Of a DNA stretch of 64,000 nucleotides, positions 21,404 through 32,342 are shown piece after piece. Below the pieces are notes generated by a model. The model had not been told where the DNA came from, searched no databases, and saw nothing but the letters and a program-made list of their open reading frames with translations. Source of the DNA: Dryas octopetala. Lineage: Eukaryota; Streptophyta; Magnoliopsida; Rosales; Rosaceae. Position numbers and translations under genes: made by a program. Numbering within the stretch: the first letter of the stretch is position 1; each line of letters begins with the position of its first letter. Where the stretch lies: positions 18,579,738-18,643,737 of the forward strand of contig OY992833.1 in NCBI GenBank assembly GCA_963921425.1. Reading direction: 5' to 3'.

Positions 21404-22335
21404 ATGGACAGTGTGAAGCTCTTTGGAGTTTGGACAAGCCCTTTCAGTCGAAGGGTCATATGGGCTCTAAAACTGAAGGGTGTGAGCTATGAATACATTG
21501 AAGAAGACCTTGGCAACAAGAGCCAGTTGCTGTTACAGTACAACCCAGTTCACAAGAAGATCCCAGTGCTTGTTCATAGGGGAAAACCGATTGCGGAGTC
21601 GAGGGTAATTCTTGAATATATTGAGGAGACATGGCCTGATCAGAATCCATTACTGCCAAAGGATGCTCATGAGAGGTCCATCGTCCGATTTTGGGCAAAA
21701 TATATAGATGAAATGGTATGCAACTATTCTTTCAATACGTTCTTGTATCTTTATTAATTAATTATTATTTTGTTTTTGTTTGGGGAGAGAAAATCAGACT
21801 TGAAATCTCTTTTAACATTGAGAAGAGAAATACTACCAGACTACAAACTAGTTAGTTGTATCATTATCTTCCATAAACTTCATCAAGTAAACAACTTGAT
21901 CGAAATAGAGTGGCCGGCTCAATTGACACACCTACAAATATATATATATACTTACCCCACCCCTTTATTAATCTCTTCTTCTTGCAGAGTCCAGCCATTT
22001 GGGACTTTTTTATAAAATTTGGGGAAGAACAAGAAAAGGCAATCAACACAAGCCTTGAAGTTCTGAAGACCATAGAAGAGCATGGACTTGGTGAAAAGAA
22101 GTTTTTTGGTGGTGACACAATCGGATTAGCTGATCTTATTATGGGATGGTTCGTCCATGTATTGGTGCCTATGGAAACTGTAGTTGGAGTGCAGCTTATA
22201 AAAGCTGACACTTTTCCTTGTTTGCATGCCTGGTTGGAAAATTTCTGTGAAATTCCTGAAATCAAAGAGAACTTCCCTGATATGGATGAAGTGGTGGAAT
22301 ATTTCAAAAGGACAAGAGAGACCTTCATCAAATAG
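21404..22335 (+). CDS. Tau-class glutathione S-transferase GST2
   Basis: Two exons, 21404-21715 and 21988-22335, with a GT-AG intron in phase 0; 219 aa, normal for the family. Exon 1 carries the thioredoxin fold with catalytic Ser12 in [17 protein letters not shown] and Glu65-Ser66 ([15 protein letters not shown]), which bind glutathione. Exon 2 is the helical substrate domain with [20 protein letters not shown] and LHAWLENF. Tau GSTs are cytosolic enzymes that join glutathione to electrophiles such as herbicides and oxidised lipids, or bind ligands. It is closer to GST1 exon 2 than to GST4-6 in the helical domain ([12 protein letters not shown]). It looks intact. Confidence 0.93.
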
Positions 22336-23522
22336 GCTATAGCCTTGGCCAAGGGCCCAAGTCCCATATTAGGTGAAACTTAATCTAGTAATTAATCAGC
22401 TGGTTTTCATGTTTGCTCCTACCATTTATTGACCAAGCCATTTATCCCAAATTGAATGTTTACAAAAGGTTAGGCCCTAACCCTCCTATATAATTAAAAG
22501 CCCTCCTCCCCAAGCTACAAAGTCAATCTCTTGTAAAATATATAATCTCTTTATCATTTCTGAATTAGGGTGAAGTAAATAAATCACTCCTGTTTGATTG
22601 GTCTGTGTGATATATTGTGATTTTATGGTTTTACTTTTTTTCGTTAAATTAAAATTTAGCATCAACCCATATGTTTTTTCTTTTTCTCAAGTCGTGTAAT
22701 ATGGCGCACCCATTAATTTTGGTTTTTTAAAAAAGAAAAATGGGATTATAAAATTTACAAAAACAAAAGGGGGTTTATCATACAAATTTGTTTATTACTA
22801 ACTAGTTATTAATTTAGTAGTATTTCTTTTTACAATATTAGAGAAGATTTTAAGTTCGAATACTCTCTCAATCCCTACATTAAAATAACAAATAACAAAT
22901 TTGCTGTGTAAATAGAATCTTTCATTACTAAACTATATTAATTACAAAAGACAATGCTATCTGGTCAAAGAACCTTATGGCCGGCCAACAATCATGAAAT
23001 AAAATAAAGGTTATATACCACTTTTGGCCCTGACATTATAACAAAATCTCAATTCACTCTCTCTCGTTTCAATTGTATCAATTTGCCACCTAATAGTACA
23101 CATTTCAATGTGCCCCGGCCCTCGATTCAATTCTGTCATAACCTTCATTAATTTTGATGATGTGGCGCCTACGTGGCAAGACATATTGGTCATTTCAACT
23201 TGCCTTGACCACTCAGCAGTCAGCACTCCACTTTTCACACATAGATGCAAAAGTAAAACTCACCCCTTATCACGTAGACAGAAAAAAATAAAATAAAATA
23301 AAATATTTAAAAATTGTATAAAATATAAAAAAATAATTGAGTTTAAAAAAAACATAAAATAAAAATAATAAAATAAAGCTAGATGCCTTCCTTCCCCCTA
23401 AACCCTCATCCCTTCCCCTCCCCTGCGTCCACCACCCAATGCACTCACCTCCCTCCCAATCTCCGGCCACCAGGTACCTCATCCTCCAGCTCGGCAACCC
23501 CCCAACCAGCCTCCCAGCCGCA

Positions 23523-23582
<60 letters not shown>

Positions 23583-24280
23583 CTGGGAGCGACACCGGCA
23601 TCGAGCTCGTCCTTCGCGACCTTCACGCCAAGTACGGTGTCGTTGTCTCCCTCCCCGTCCTCTGCGACCTCCACGCCAAGCACGGCCTCGCAGTGCAAAC
23701 CCAAGTCGGGGCTGGGTAGGGGGAGGGAGGGAGGGCTGTGGGAGGGAGCGGGTTGGATAACAAGAATTTAATGTTTCAGTTGCGCAATTGATGTGGCTTA
23801 ATCATAGGCGAGGAGTCCATTTCTAGATTCTACATGCAGAATAGAAAGCTCAGCTAGCTGGTCAGTACTAAATTATTGTTAAGGGTGACCAGATCTATGG
23901 CATTGACCTCTAAAACCAAATCAACATGGGCGATCTTGATCTACGAAAATCTAGAACTGTTGCCACATCTAACTTAATAAAAAAGAAAAAGAAAAAGAAA
24001 AAGAAAGTAGCATACAAGAAATATAATGTGAATGTGAATCCAACAAATAACAATGGCGTCCGAGTCAGACATTCTCTTAATCATAAATCTAGAATACCTA
24101 AACAAATGTACGCGCGGTATTAGCTAGGCCGCCCTCGTTAGCTGTAAAATGAATCACATGACCCTATTACAGTAACGAAAATATCTCAACAGCACTGTAA
24201 TCAAAGGTTCAAAATAAAGATTACATAGGGTAATCTTGTCTTTTCCTACCGACAAAATAATATTAATAGATTAAAATTAG
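22336..24280. other. Intergenic stretch with simple repeats
   Basis: Holds AT-rich spacer, a fold-back-like repeat near 23020-23200 and the (TC)n tract at 23525-23580 embedded in C-rich sequence. No gene is supported. Confidence 0.5.
23525..23580. repeat. (TC)n microsatellite, about 28 units
   Basis: Uninterrupted CT dinucleotides over 56 bases. It creates artificial Ser-Leu and Arg-Glu open frames on the two strands. Confidence 0.97.
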
Positions 24281-24354
24281 TGGGCATAATCTTTGCAATT
24301 TGCAGGGAGGCAGAGTAGAGAAAAAGAGAGTGTGCAGTGAGTGCGTCGTGTGTA

Positions 24355-24465
24355 CCAGGAGATGAGAAAGGGCTCGTCCAAGCTGTTGAAGACGTTGATG
24401 ATGAGATTGTCATTGGTAACAGAATGAATATCTGGACCTGGGAATTGGCCATTGATGAGTATTCC
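24355..24465 (-). pseudogene. Isolated exon fragment of an SKU5-similar multicopper oxidase
   Basis: On the - strand, after an intact acceptor (TTTTCAG), 37 codons read GILINGQFPGPDI, then TNDNLIINVFNSLDEPFLIS and W. This is the N-terminal cupredoxin segment of the SKS / ascorbate-oxidase-like family, whose members are secreted or cell-wall glycoproteins. The normal continuation (NGIQQR-like) is absent; after the Trp codon the sequence is unrelated. No other exon was found nearby, so it is a gene relic or a fragment brought by a transposon. Confidence 0.75.
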
Positions 24466-25341
24466 CTGAAAAGTGAACAGATCGGATCTATTAATTTCAA
24501 TCATATATGTATATATATTTGATGAATCTTGTGAATGAAAAGATTGATACAGCAAATAAAATATCATAATTAATTATCACAATATAAAATATAATTAATG
24601 GACATTTTTTTTAATTTAAAATAAACAAATAAAAATTATTAAAATCAATGAGGGTATTATAGGTAAAAGAAAATATTCATTGTTGCTGTGAGTCACTGCA
24701 GCTTTCAAAAGTACCTAAAAACCTGCTTTCTGTTTTTGCTGTAGGGAGTTGAGAATTGTGGAGAAAGCAGTTTTTTATTTTTTTACCAAACACCAAAACT
24801 GCTGTAGGGGATTGAGAATTGTCATCCACAGCAGTTTTTGGGTCCTCCACCGCAATCCCAAACGGAGACTTAGTCCGAGTTATGAGGGTGGATTTATTAA
24901 GTTAGAATTATGATAAATCCAGAATTCTGTTTCTTTCGATATAAGAAAATATTTGTCCAAAAAATATAGTAACTTAATTGGTTAACTTTTGAGGCATTTA
25001 ATTATTGATCCGTTGTGCATATTTATCTTATACGTACATAAACATTAGGCTACATATTTATGTAAAAATAGGTTCTTGGCTAATATAAATCAGTAGCAAT
25101 TAATACTCATCTAATGAGAACTATAGTTGCAGGAGGTCTTGTGGGTCGAAACCTTCATCTACATTATAATTGCCTCTCCATGTGCAATGTAAGGGTATTA
25201 GGCTATTAGGCTATTAGGCTATTAGCTCTAAATTAAAGTTTTACGGGTCTAGCATTTGTCTAATCGATCCGTATATCTCCTCTTTACATTAATATATACA
25301 TGAAAAACCTTTGTCCCAGCTTAATTACATTGGACGACTTA

Positions 25342-25686
25342 GGGCCTGTTTGGTATTCTATTCAAAAACTATTTTTTGTTTTCAAAAATAAAAAAACAAG
25401 TTTAGTCAAGAAAATGTGTTTGGTAGACCATTTTTAAAAACAGTTTTTAGAAAAAAAATTCAAAAACATGCCTCTTTTTAAAAATGATAAAACATCGTTT
25501 TTCTCATTTTTTTGTTTACACTTCTTTTTTTTTTTAGATGTCATCATTTTTTAAATTTAAAAATTGTTTTCAAATTTTATACCAAACACGTTTTCAAATT
25601 TTAAAAATTGATTTTGAAAACTCTAATTTAAAAAAAAAATCTTAATTTTTGAAAAAAAAAATTTGAGTTGGATACCAAACAGGCCC
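25342..25686. mobile_element. Tourist-like MITE (PIF/Harbinger type), 345 bp
   Basis: Begins GGGCCTGTTTGGTA and ends TACCAAACAGGCCC, perfect inverted ends, flanked by TTA on both sides (25339-25341 and 25687-25689). This is the usual 3-base target of Harbinger-derived MITEs. The interior is A/T-rich and partly self-complementary, without coding capacity. Confidence 0.85.
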
Positions 25687-26038
25687 TTAGAGATCCTTTT
25701 TTTTTTTTTTTTCATATTTATGTCTTTGAGCTTCTCTTTGATACAAAATTGTTCTAATGAGGAACACATTTTGATTATTTGAGCAATCATGAGGAACATA
25801 TAATGTATATATAATCACCATTAAATTGGTATATGCTGAAACTAATACTATTAACTCATATATTGTATTAAATCCAACTATTGATCGAGTGCATAAATGC
25901 TCGCTCAAAATTTGTTCCTTTAGAGAACTATTTGATAAATGATATAACAATTAATAAATTGTTTAAAGGTTGATTAAAATATCATTGTTCAGCAACAACA
26001 GCTGGTTAATTGTAATATCTTCTCCCATTTTTATCTAG

Positions 26039-26407
26039 ATCACACCCACTTTTCATGCATATTTCCGAACTGTTGGAGAAGAACAAGAAAATGCAGCAAA
26101 AGAATTACAGCAAGTTCTGAAGATCTTGGAAGAGCAAATCCTTGGAGACAAGAAGTTTTTTGGTGGTGACAATAGAGGCTTGGTTGACTTAGCACATGGA
26201 TTCCTGGCTGACTGGTTTGAATGCATCGAAGAAGCAGTAGGGATGAAAGTGCTAGAACCCAACACTTTGCCTCGCTTGCATGCTTGGTCTCAGAGTTTTA
26301 AGCAAGTGCCTGTCATCAAAGATAACCTTCCTGATCACGGAAAAATGGTTGCCCATATCAAACATGTAAGAGAGAAATTTGTATCGATTGGAAGCAGTAC
26401 TAGCTAG
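26039..26407 (+). pseudogene. GST3: orphan second exon of a tau GST
   Basis: An intact C-terminal exon after a good acceptor (TTTATCTAG): ITPTFHAYFRTVGEEQENAA, then [34 protein letters not shown], ending TAG. Most similar to the exon 2 of GST4 and GST5. No thioredoxin-fold first exon exists between GST2 (ends 22335) and this point, so the catalytic serine and glutathione site are missing. The exon has no internal stops. This suggests a recent loss, or use of a distant upstream exon, which is unlikely given that GST2 has its own complete exon 2. Confidence 0.8.
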
Positions 26408-27056
26408 TTAGTAATTGAGACAAACCATAAAATTAAATGGGCCTTCGATCTCTCTATGTATATTCACATGATTATTTTCAAAGAGTACTCAAAAAATTAT
26501 TATATTGGGCATAACACAATTGTATAGGGAGTTTATAAAATTTGGGATTCTAAACATGTATGTAGGAGATTGAGGCGGTCGCTTCACTTGACTCGATCTC
26601 CTGAAGACAGGTCTTGATTCAATTTTTTGTGTTGATCATATTGTGTTGGTATTCAAAACAGAGTTATTTTTTATTTAGAGGCCAAAGTTAGTCAAATTAA
26701 AATTCAGAAATCAAATTCAGTGAGGCACGGGCCAAAGTTAAAGGGGTCCATATTGATATATTTTTTCACTTTTAATTTTATTTATTCTCTTCAATCTTCA
26801 TGATAGGGATCCATATATGAAAAATTAAATTTCCAGGAAACTAGTTGATCGAGTCTGCTTGACCACTTGGACACATTCAAATGTTCAACGATAAGAACCA
26901 CCAAGGTCATTAATTAATTACTGAAGCTTGATTAAAAAATTAGGTGTCATAATTTAATATCCTCAAAATGAAGAGATATTTTAACAATTTTAGTTTGTTT
27001 ATTCCATTTTCAAACTCTTGAAACTTATCTTCCAAGCAAGGTAGTTGTAACATTGC

Positions 27057-27064
27057 TATAAATT
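27057..27064 (+). promoter_or_regulatory. TATA box of GST4
   Basis: TATAAATT about 50 bases upstream of the GST4 ATG. Confidence 0.5.
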
Positions 27065-27109
27065 GACTTTGCTTTGGTATCAACAACTCTAACCTTGATC
27101 AAAGACACA

Positions 27110-28369
27110 ATGGAAGAAGTGAAGCTCCTAGGATTTTGGTCAAGCCCATTTGTTTACAGAGTGATTTGGGCTCTAAAACTGAAGGGTGTGAACTATGAGT
27201 ACATAGAAGAAGACCTTTCAAACAAGAGCCAGTTGCTATTACAGTGCAACCCAGTTTACAAGAAGGTCCCTGTGCTTGTCCATGGTGGCAAACCCATTGC
27301 TGAGTCCCTTATCATCCTTGAATACATTGAAGAAACATGGCCAGACAAACCACTGCTTCCAAAAGATCCTCATGAAAAAGCCTTGGCTCGTTTTTGGATA
27401 CAATTTGGAGTAGATAAGGTGATTTTAATTATCTTAGATAAGTACTTTAATCAATTGGTTACCTGTGGATACACTCATACACTTGCATATACAATTTTAA
27501 AAGGAATTAAATTAACTTAATTTTTAAGTCATAGGATACAGATAGTTTAGATTATTAATTAACCTATACCAATTGTTAGAAAAATTTAACTACGTACTAT
27601 TAAGTGATGGATAGCCTTAAAAGCCTAATTATATTTTATATAAACTTGATATATATATATATATATATATATTGTTGGCCTATTTCATAACAACTTAAGT
27701 TTTTGTGGTTCATATATCAGAACCTTAGTTGCAGAAAGTGTTTAGAATCTCAGCTCCAATCTCCATTTTCCTCTTCTTCATCGCTTTGTACTGATAGAGT
27801 TGAACTTACATGTTTGTACTTTTTTGCGTCAACTCCGCATGTAAGAGGTTGTACATGGGGAAGTGTGTTAGTTTGGTATTGTCCCATATATCAATTACCT
27901 AACAGTTTTTTTTTTTCTTTTTTGCGTTAAAATATAATTGTTTCAGCAGCAGCAGCAGCAACAAATTAATTGATATTTTCTCTCTTTCAATTTTTAGATA
28001 AGGGCCATTATTCTTGCATATTTCCAAAGTACAGTTAAAGAAGAACAAGAAAAGGTAGCAAAAGAATTTCAGGAAGTTCTTAAAATCTTGGAAGAACAAG
28101 GCCTTGGAGACAAGAAGTTCTTCGGTGGTGACACTATAGGTTTGGTGGACTTAGTACATGGACCTCTGACTTACTGGTTTGAAAGCATGGAAGAAGTGGT
28201 AGGGGTAAAAGTGGTAGAGCAAAGCACTTTGCCTAAATTGCATGCATGGGCTCAGAATTTTAAGCAAGTGCCTGTCATCAAAGACAACCTTCCTGATCAT
28301 GCAAAAACGGTTGCCTATATGAAACAAATGAGAGAGAAAATTTTCTTGGCAGGCCGAAGCACTAGCTAG
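27110..28369 (+). CDS. Tau-class glutathione S-transferase GST4
   Basis: Exons 27110-27418 and 27998-28369 joined in phase 0 across a GT-AG intron; 226 aa. The start at 27110 ([10 protein letters not shown]) matches the family; an in-frame ATG at 27074 would add 12 unlikely residues. Catalytic Ser12 (WSSPFVYRV), [12 protein letters not shown] and Glu65-Ser66 form the glutathione site. The helical domain has [28 protein letters not shown] and [17 protein letters not shown]4, GST5, GST6 and the GST3 exon share [16 protein letters not shown] or its exon 2 partners and form the younger sub-cluster. Expected role: cytosolic glutathione conjugation of electrophiles. Confidence 0.93.
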
Positions 28370-28757
28370 TCAGTAGTCCCAATATTGGCTACCTTTTTAT
28401 ATGTGTGCTCATTTTGTACTATTTCAACTTTGTGTACCAACCCTTCGATCTGTTGTGAAAGGGAGCAGTGCCATTGGAATAAAATTAGTAGAGAACATTA
28501 CAATGTAATAAATCTATAACTTAATTATGCCATTGTCCCCAAACTATAATACTATATATACCCCTGAAATTTAACTTACATAATTTCGTCAGTTATGTCA
28601 AATAATCCATATATAAATCGCCCTTTACATGGCCATATTTGTATGAGTAATTTCGTCTTTTTATCCATGTGTATCTCGGACCCAACAACTTGGCGTTAAT
28701 TAGCTGCCAGCCTACCGAAACTACATCCAGATTTTCTGATTTTGTTTTTTTTTTTTG

Positions 28758-29129
28758 GGATTAACGTCTTTTTTGTTTCCAGACTATTACACTTATATAA
28801 GTTTAGTCTCAAAACTTCTAATTTAGAAAATTAAGAAAATTGAGATTATTCCGTCAATTTACATATTTCTCATCCAAATTTGCGGGAAATAAAGAAGGGA
28901 AAAAGGGTAAGATATAAATGGAAGGGACAATTTTGCCCTAAAAATGACCCCATGTGATTGGCACATGGTACTATGCAAACAGAATTTTAGATGAAAAATG
29001 TGTAAATTGACGTAATACCCTCAATTGGCAAAATTAAAAAAGTCAGAGTCCTTAATTTTTCAAATTAAAAATATGAGGACCAAAATGATACAAATGAAAT
29101 AGTCTGTCAACCAAAATGACATTAATTCC
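28758..29129. mobile_element. Fold-back MITE-like element
   Basis: The two ends are imperfect inverted copies (GGATTAACGTC... against GGAATTAATGTC...), continuing inwards through TTTAGTCTCAAAACTT and TAAATTGACG-type matches. It lies between GST4 and GST5 and has no coding capacity. Ends are approximate. Confidence 0.5.
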
Positions 29130-29655
29130 TTTTTTTTTTTCAAATGAAAAAATGGGGTATAAAATTTACAAGAATAAAATAGGGTTTACTTAGCAAATTT
29201 AGGATCTAAATACAATTAAGGATCTTTTGCTTAATTATATATAAGAAAAAAAGCAAGGTGTATGTAGGACCTAACTTCAGTTGATATGCATGTTTTTCCT
29301 TTATTGCCGATCTGTTTTCTTCACGATACATAGAGATGTTGAAGCAAAAAGTTGAAATTTCCAGGAAACCCGTTGAGTCTACTTGAGCACTTGGCCAAAC
29401 AAGAAATCTAATCGCCCATGGGCACATTCGTGTGTTCAACTATAAGACCCACCAAGGTAATTAATTAATTAAGGCTAGGCGGCATAATTTAATATCATTA
29501 AAACGAAGAATAAGTTTAAAAATTTTTATATTCCATGCATTTTCAAACTTGAATCTAATCGCCCAAGCAAGAAACAAAGTAGTATAACAAATACTTCTAA
29601 AAATTGACTTTGCAGGCACCAAGGGACGGTAACATTGATCAAACGTACACTAACA

Positions 29656-32342
29656 ATGGAAGAAGTGAAGCTACTAGGATTTTGGCCAAGCCCCTTTGTT
29701 TACAGAGTGATATGGGCTCTAAAACTGAAGGGTGTGAGTTATGAGTACATAGAAGAAGACCTTTCAAACAAGAGCCAGTTGCTCTTGCAGGGAAACCCAG
29801 TTTACAAGAAGCTCCCAGTGCTTGTCCATTGTGGCAAGTCCATTGCTGAGTCCCTTTTCATCCTTAAATACATTGAAGAAACATGGCCACAGAATCCATT
29901 GCTTCCAAAAGATGCTCATGAAAAAGCCTTGGCTCGTTTTTTGATACAATTTGAAGTTGATAAGGTATGATTTTATCCTAGATAACCTCGTAATTTCTTT
30001 AATTTGTTAACTTCTTTATCCTAGATAACTTAATTTAAATTTATCCTAGATCAATTCTTTCAATTTGGAGCAAAGGAAATTATATGTTAAACCAACTTTT
30101 TTAATTCGCATATAGGATCCGCCTATGTATATGTCCATTGACTTTACTTGATATATATATATATATATATATTGAGGTATGATCTTGTTGGGGCCCACAC
30201 AAGTAGTTTTGTGTCAATCCGAATGATTCATTTTTTACATCTCCATTGATAGATCATCCCTGCAAAAAATTAGCCAAATCGGAAATTATTTGCCTATCTA
30301 ACTTTGATAAAACAAATGGACGGTTTCATTGAAAATATTTGGTTCGTTCATTTATTTGATCAAAGTTAGATAGTCAAATGATTTCCGATTTGGCTAAGTT
30401 TTTGTAGGGATAATCTATCAATGGAGATGTAAAAAATGAACGGTTCGGATTGACATAAAACGACTTGTGTGGGCCCCAATAGGGTATACCTCAACATGAA
30501 TAAGTTGAGATATACCTCAACTTATTTATGTTGAGGTATGATCTTGTTGGGACCCACATGAGTAGTTTTGTGTCAATCCGAACGGTTCATTTTTTACATC
30601 TCCATTAATAGATCATCCCTGCAAAAAATTAGCCAAATCGGAAATCATTTGCCTATCTAACTTTGATAAAACAAATGGACGGTTTCATTAAAAATATTTG
30701 GTTCGTTCATTTATTTGATCAAAGTTAGATAGTCAAATGATTTCCGATTTGGCTAATTTTTTGCAGGGATAATCTATCAATGGAGATGTAAAAAATGAAC
30801 GGTTCGGATTGACATAAAACGACTTGTGTGGGCCCCAATAGGGTATACCTCAACATGAATAAGTTGAGATATACCTCAACTTATTTATGTTGAGGTATGA
30901 TCTTGTTGAGACCCACACGAGTAGTTTTGTGTCAATCCGAACGGTTCATTTTTTACATCTCCATTAATAGATCATCCCTGCAAAAAATTAGCCAAATTGG
31001 AAATCATTTGCCTATCTAACTTTGATAAAACAAATGGACGGTTTCATTAAAAATATTTGGTTCGTTCATTTATTTGAGAGTTAATTACACTTACACCCCC
31101 TGAGGTTTATCGTCTTTTCACATACACCCCCTGAGGTTTCAATAATTACACATACACCCCCTGAGGTTTCAAAACTATTGCATATAACCCCCTACAAGAG
31201 AAAAAAATAAATAAACAAAAAAGAAAATATTTGTATTGAGGTTGAACCTTACACCTTGAGTAATCTTATTAGGTCATTTTATCGCTTAGTATGCCTTTTT
31301 GCATAATTTCTCATCATTTTTTGTCTCACTATAGGGGGTTATATGTAACAGTTTTGAAACCTCAGGGGGTGTATGTGTAATTATTGAAACCCCAGGGGGT
31401 GTATGTGAAAAGACGATAAACCTCAGGGGGTGTAAGTGTAATTAACTCTTTATTTGATCAAAGTTAGATAGTCAAATGATTTCCGATTTGGCTAATTTTT
31501 TGCAGGGATAATCTATCAATGGAGATGTAAAAAATGAACGGTTCGGATTGACATAAAACGATTCGTGTGGGCCCCAATAGGGTATACCTCAACATAAATA
31601 AATTGAGATATACCTCAATACAAGGAGCCTATATATATATATATTAATTCTCATGCGCCTTTCACATACAAGATAGAAATTACACGTGAGAAAGTATTTT
31701 GTAGCTAATTTGATATACCTTGTTGACATGCAAGCCAGTGAGTTTTCTTTCTAGCGCCTCAAATAAGGTTGTATTGGACCCCTTTTATTGCCTTTTCTCT
31801 AAATGGGACACAAGAAAAAAGCCTTGCTCTCCTTGGGCTTAGGTCGGCTAGCTCTACTTAATTTAGTAAATAATAATAATAATAGTAATAATAATAATAG
31901 CCTTTGAAAAATTGTTTATTTATAGTTAATCACCAAAAAAAAAAAAAAAAAAAACTACTCAATATCTTCTTCGTTCTTTTTCTAGATAAGGCCCACGATT
32001 AATGCATTCTACCAAGCTGTTGGAGAACAAGAAATTAAGGCAGCAAAAGAATTACAAGAAGTTCTGAAAATCTTGGAAGAAGAAAGCCTTGGAGACAAGA
32101 AGTTCTTCGGCGGTGAGACTATAGGAATGGAAGACATGGCACATGGACCTCTGACTTACTGGTTTGAATGCATGGAAGAAGTGGTAGGGATGAAAGTGAT
32201 AGAACACAGCACTCTGCCTCGCTTTCATGCATGGGCTCAGAATTTTAAGCAAGTGCCTGTCATCAAAGACAACCTTCCTGATCAACCAAAACTGGTTGCC
32301 TATACGAAAAATGTAAGAGAGAATTATGTTGCCTCTTCCTGA
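29656..32342 (+). CDS. Tau-class glutathione S-transferase GST5, transposon-filled intron
   Basis: Exons 29656-29964 and 31986-32342, phase 0, canonical GT-AG; 221 aa. Catalytic Ser12 (WPSPFVYRV) and Glu65-Ser66 are kept. Against GST4 it has several changes at otherwise constant sites: KYIEETWP for EYIEETWP (Lys71) and ARFLIQF for ARFWIQF (Leu96). It also has Cys59 in VHCGKS and Glu in FGGETIG instead of Asp. The frame is open, but these changes suggest relaxed constraint or a new substrate range. The 2-kb intron holds a triple fold-back array with a nested MITE. Confidence 0.88.
30172..31620. repeat. Three tandem copies of a 359-bp fold-back element in the GST5 intron
   Basis: Copies begin with TTGAGGTATGATCTTGTTG at 30172, 30531 and 30890, a spacing of exactly 359. 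Each copy is itself a long inverted repeat: the half starting GGGGCCCACACAAGTAGTTT is the reverse complement of the half ending in ACGACTTGTGTGGGCCCC. Copies 1 and 2 are nearly identical. Copy 3 is interrupted at 31078-31448 by another MITE and is more diverged at its right end. Confidence 0.92.
31078..31448. mobile_element. Mutator-like MITE, 371 bp, nested in the fold-back array
   Basis: Begins GAGTTAATTACACTTACACC and ends in its reverse complement, with the TIR extending over at least 50 bases (CCCTGAGGTTTATCGTC). It is flanked by a perfect 9-base target duplication TTTATTTGA (31069-31077 and 31449-31457). In the two unbroken neighbouring array copies the same site reads through as a single TTTATTTGA. 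A 9-base duplication points to a Mutator-type transposase. Confidence 0.92.

Noticed and set aside
23270-23771. Overlapping ORFs around the TC repeat, with a short RDLHAKYG-like phrase reminiscent of cytochrome P450
   Set aside because: Mostly dinucleotide repeat and C-rich low complexity; the P450-like phrase is too short and isolated to support.
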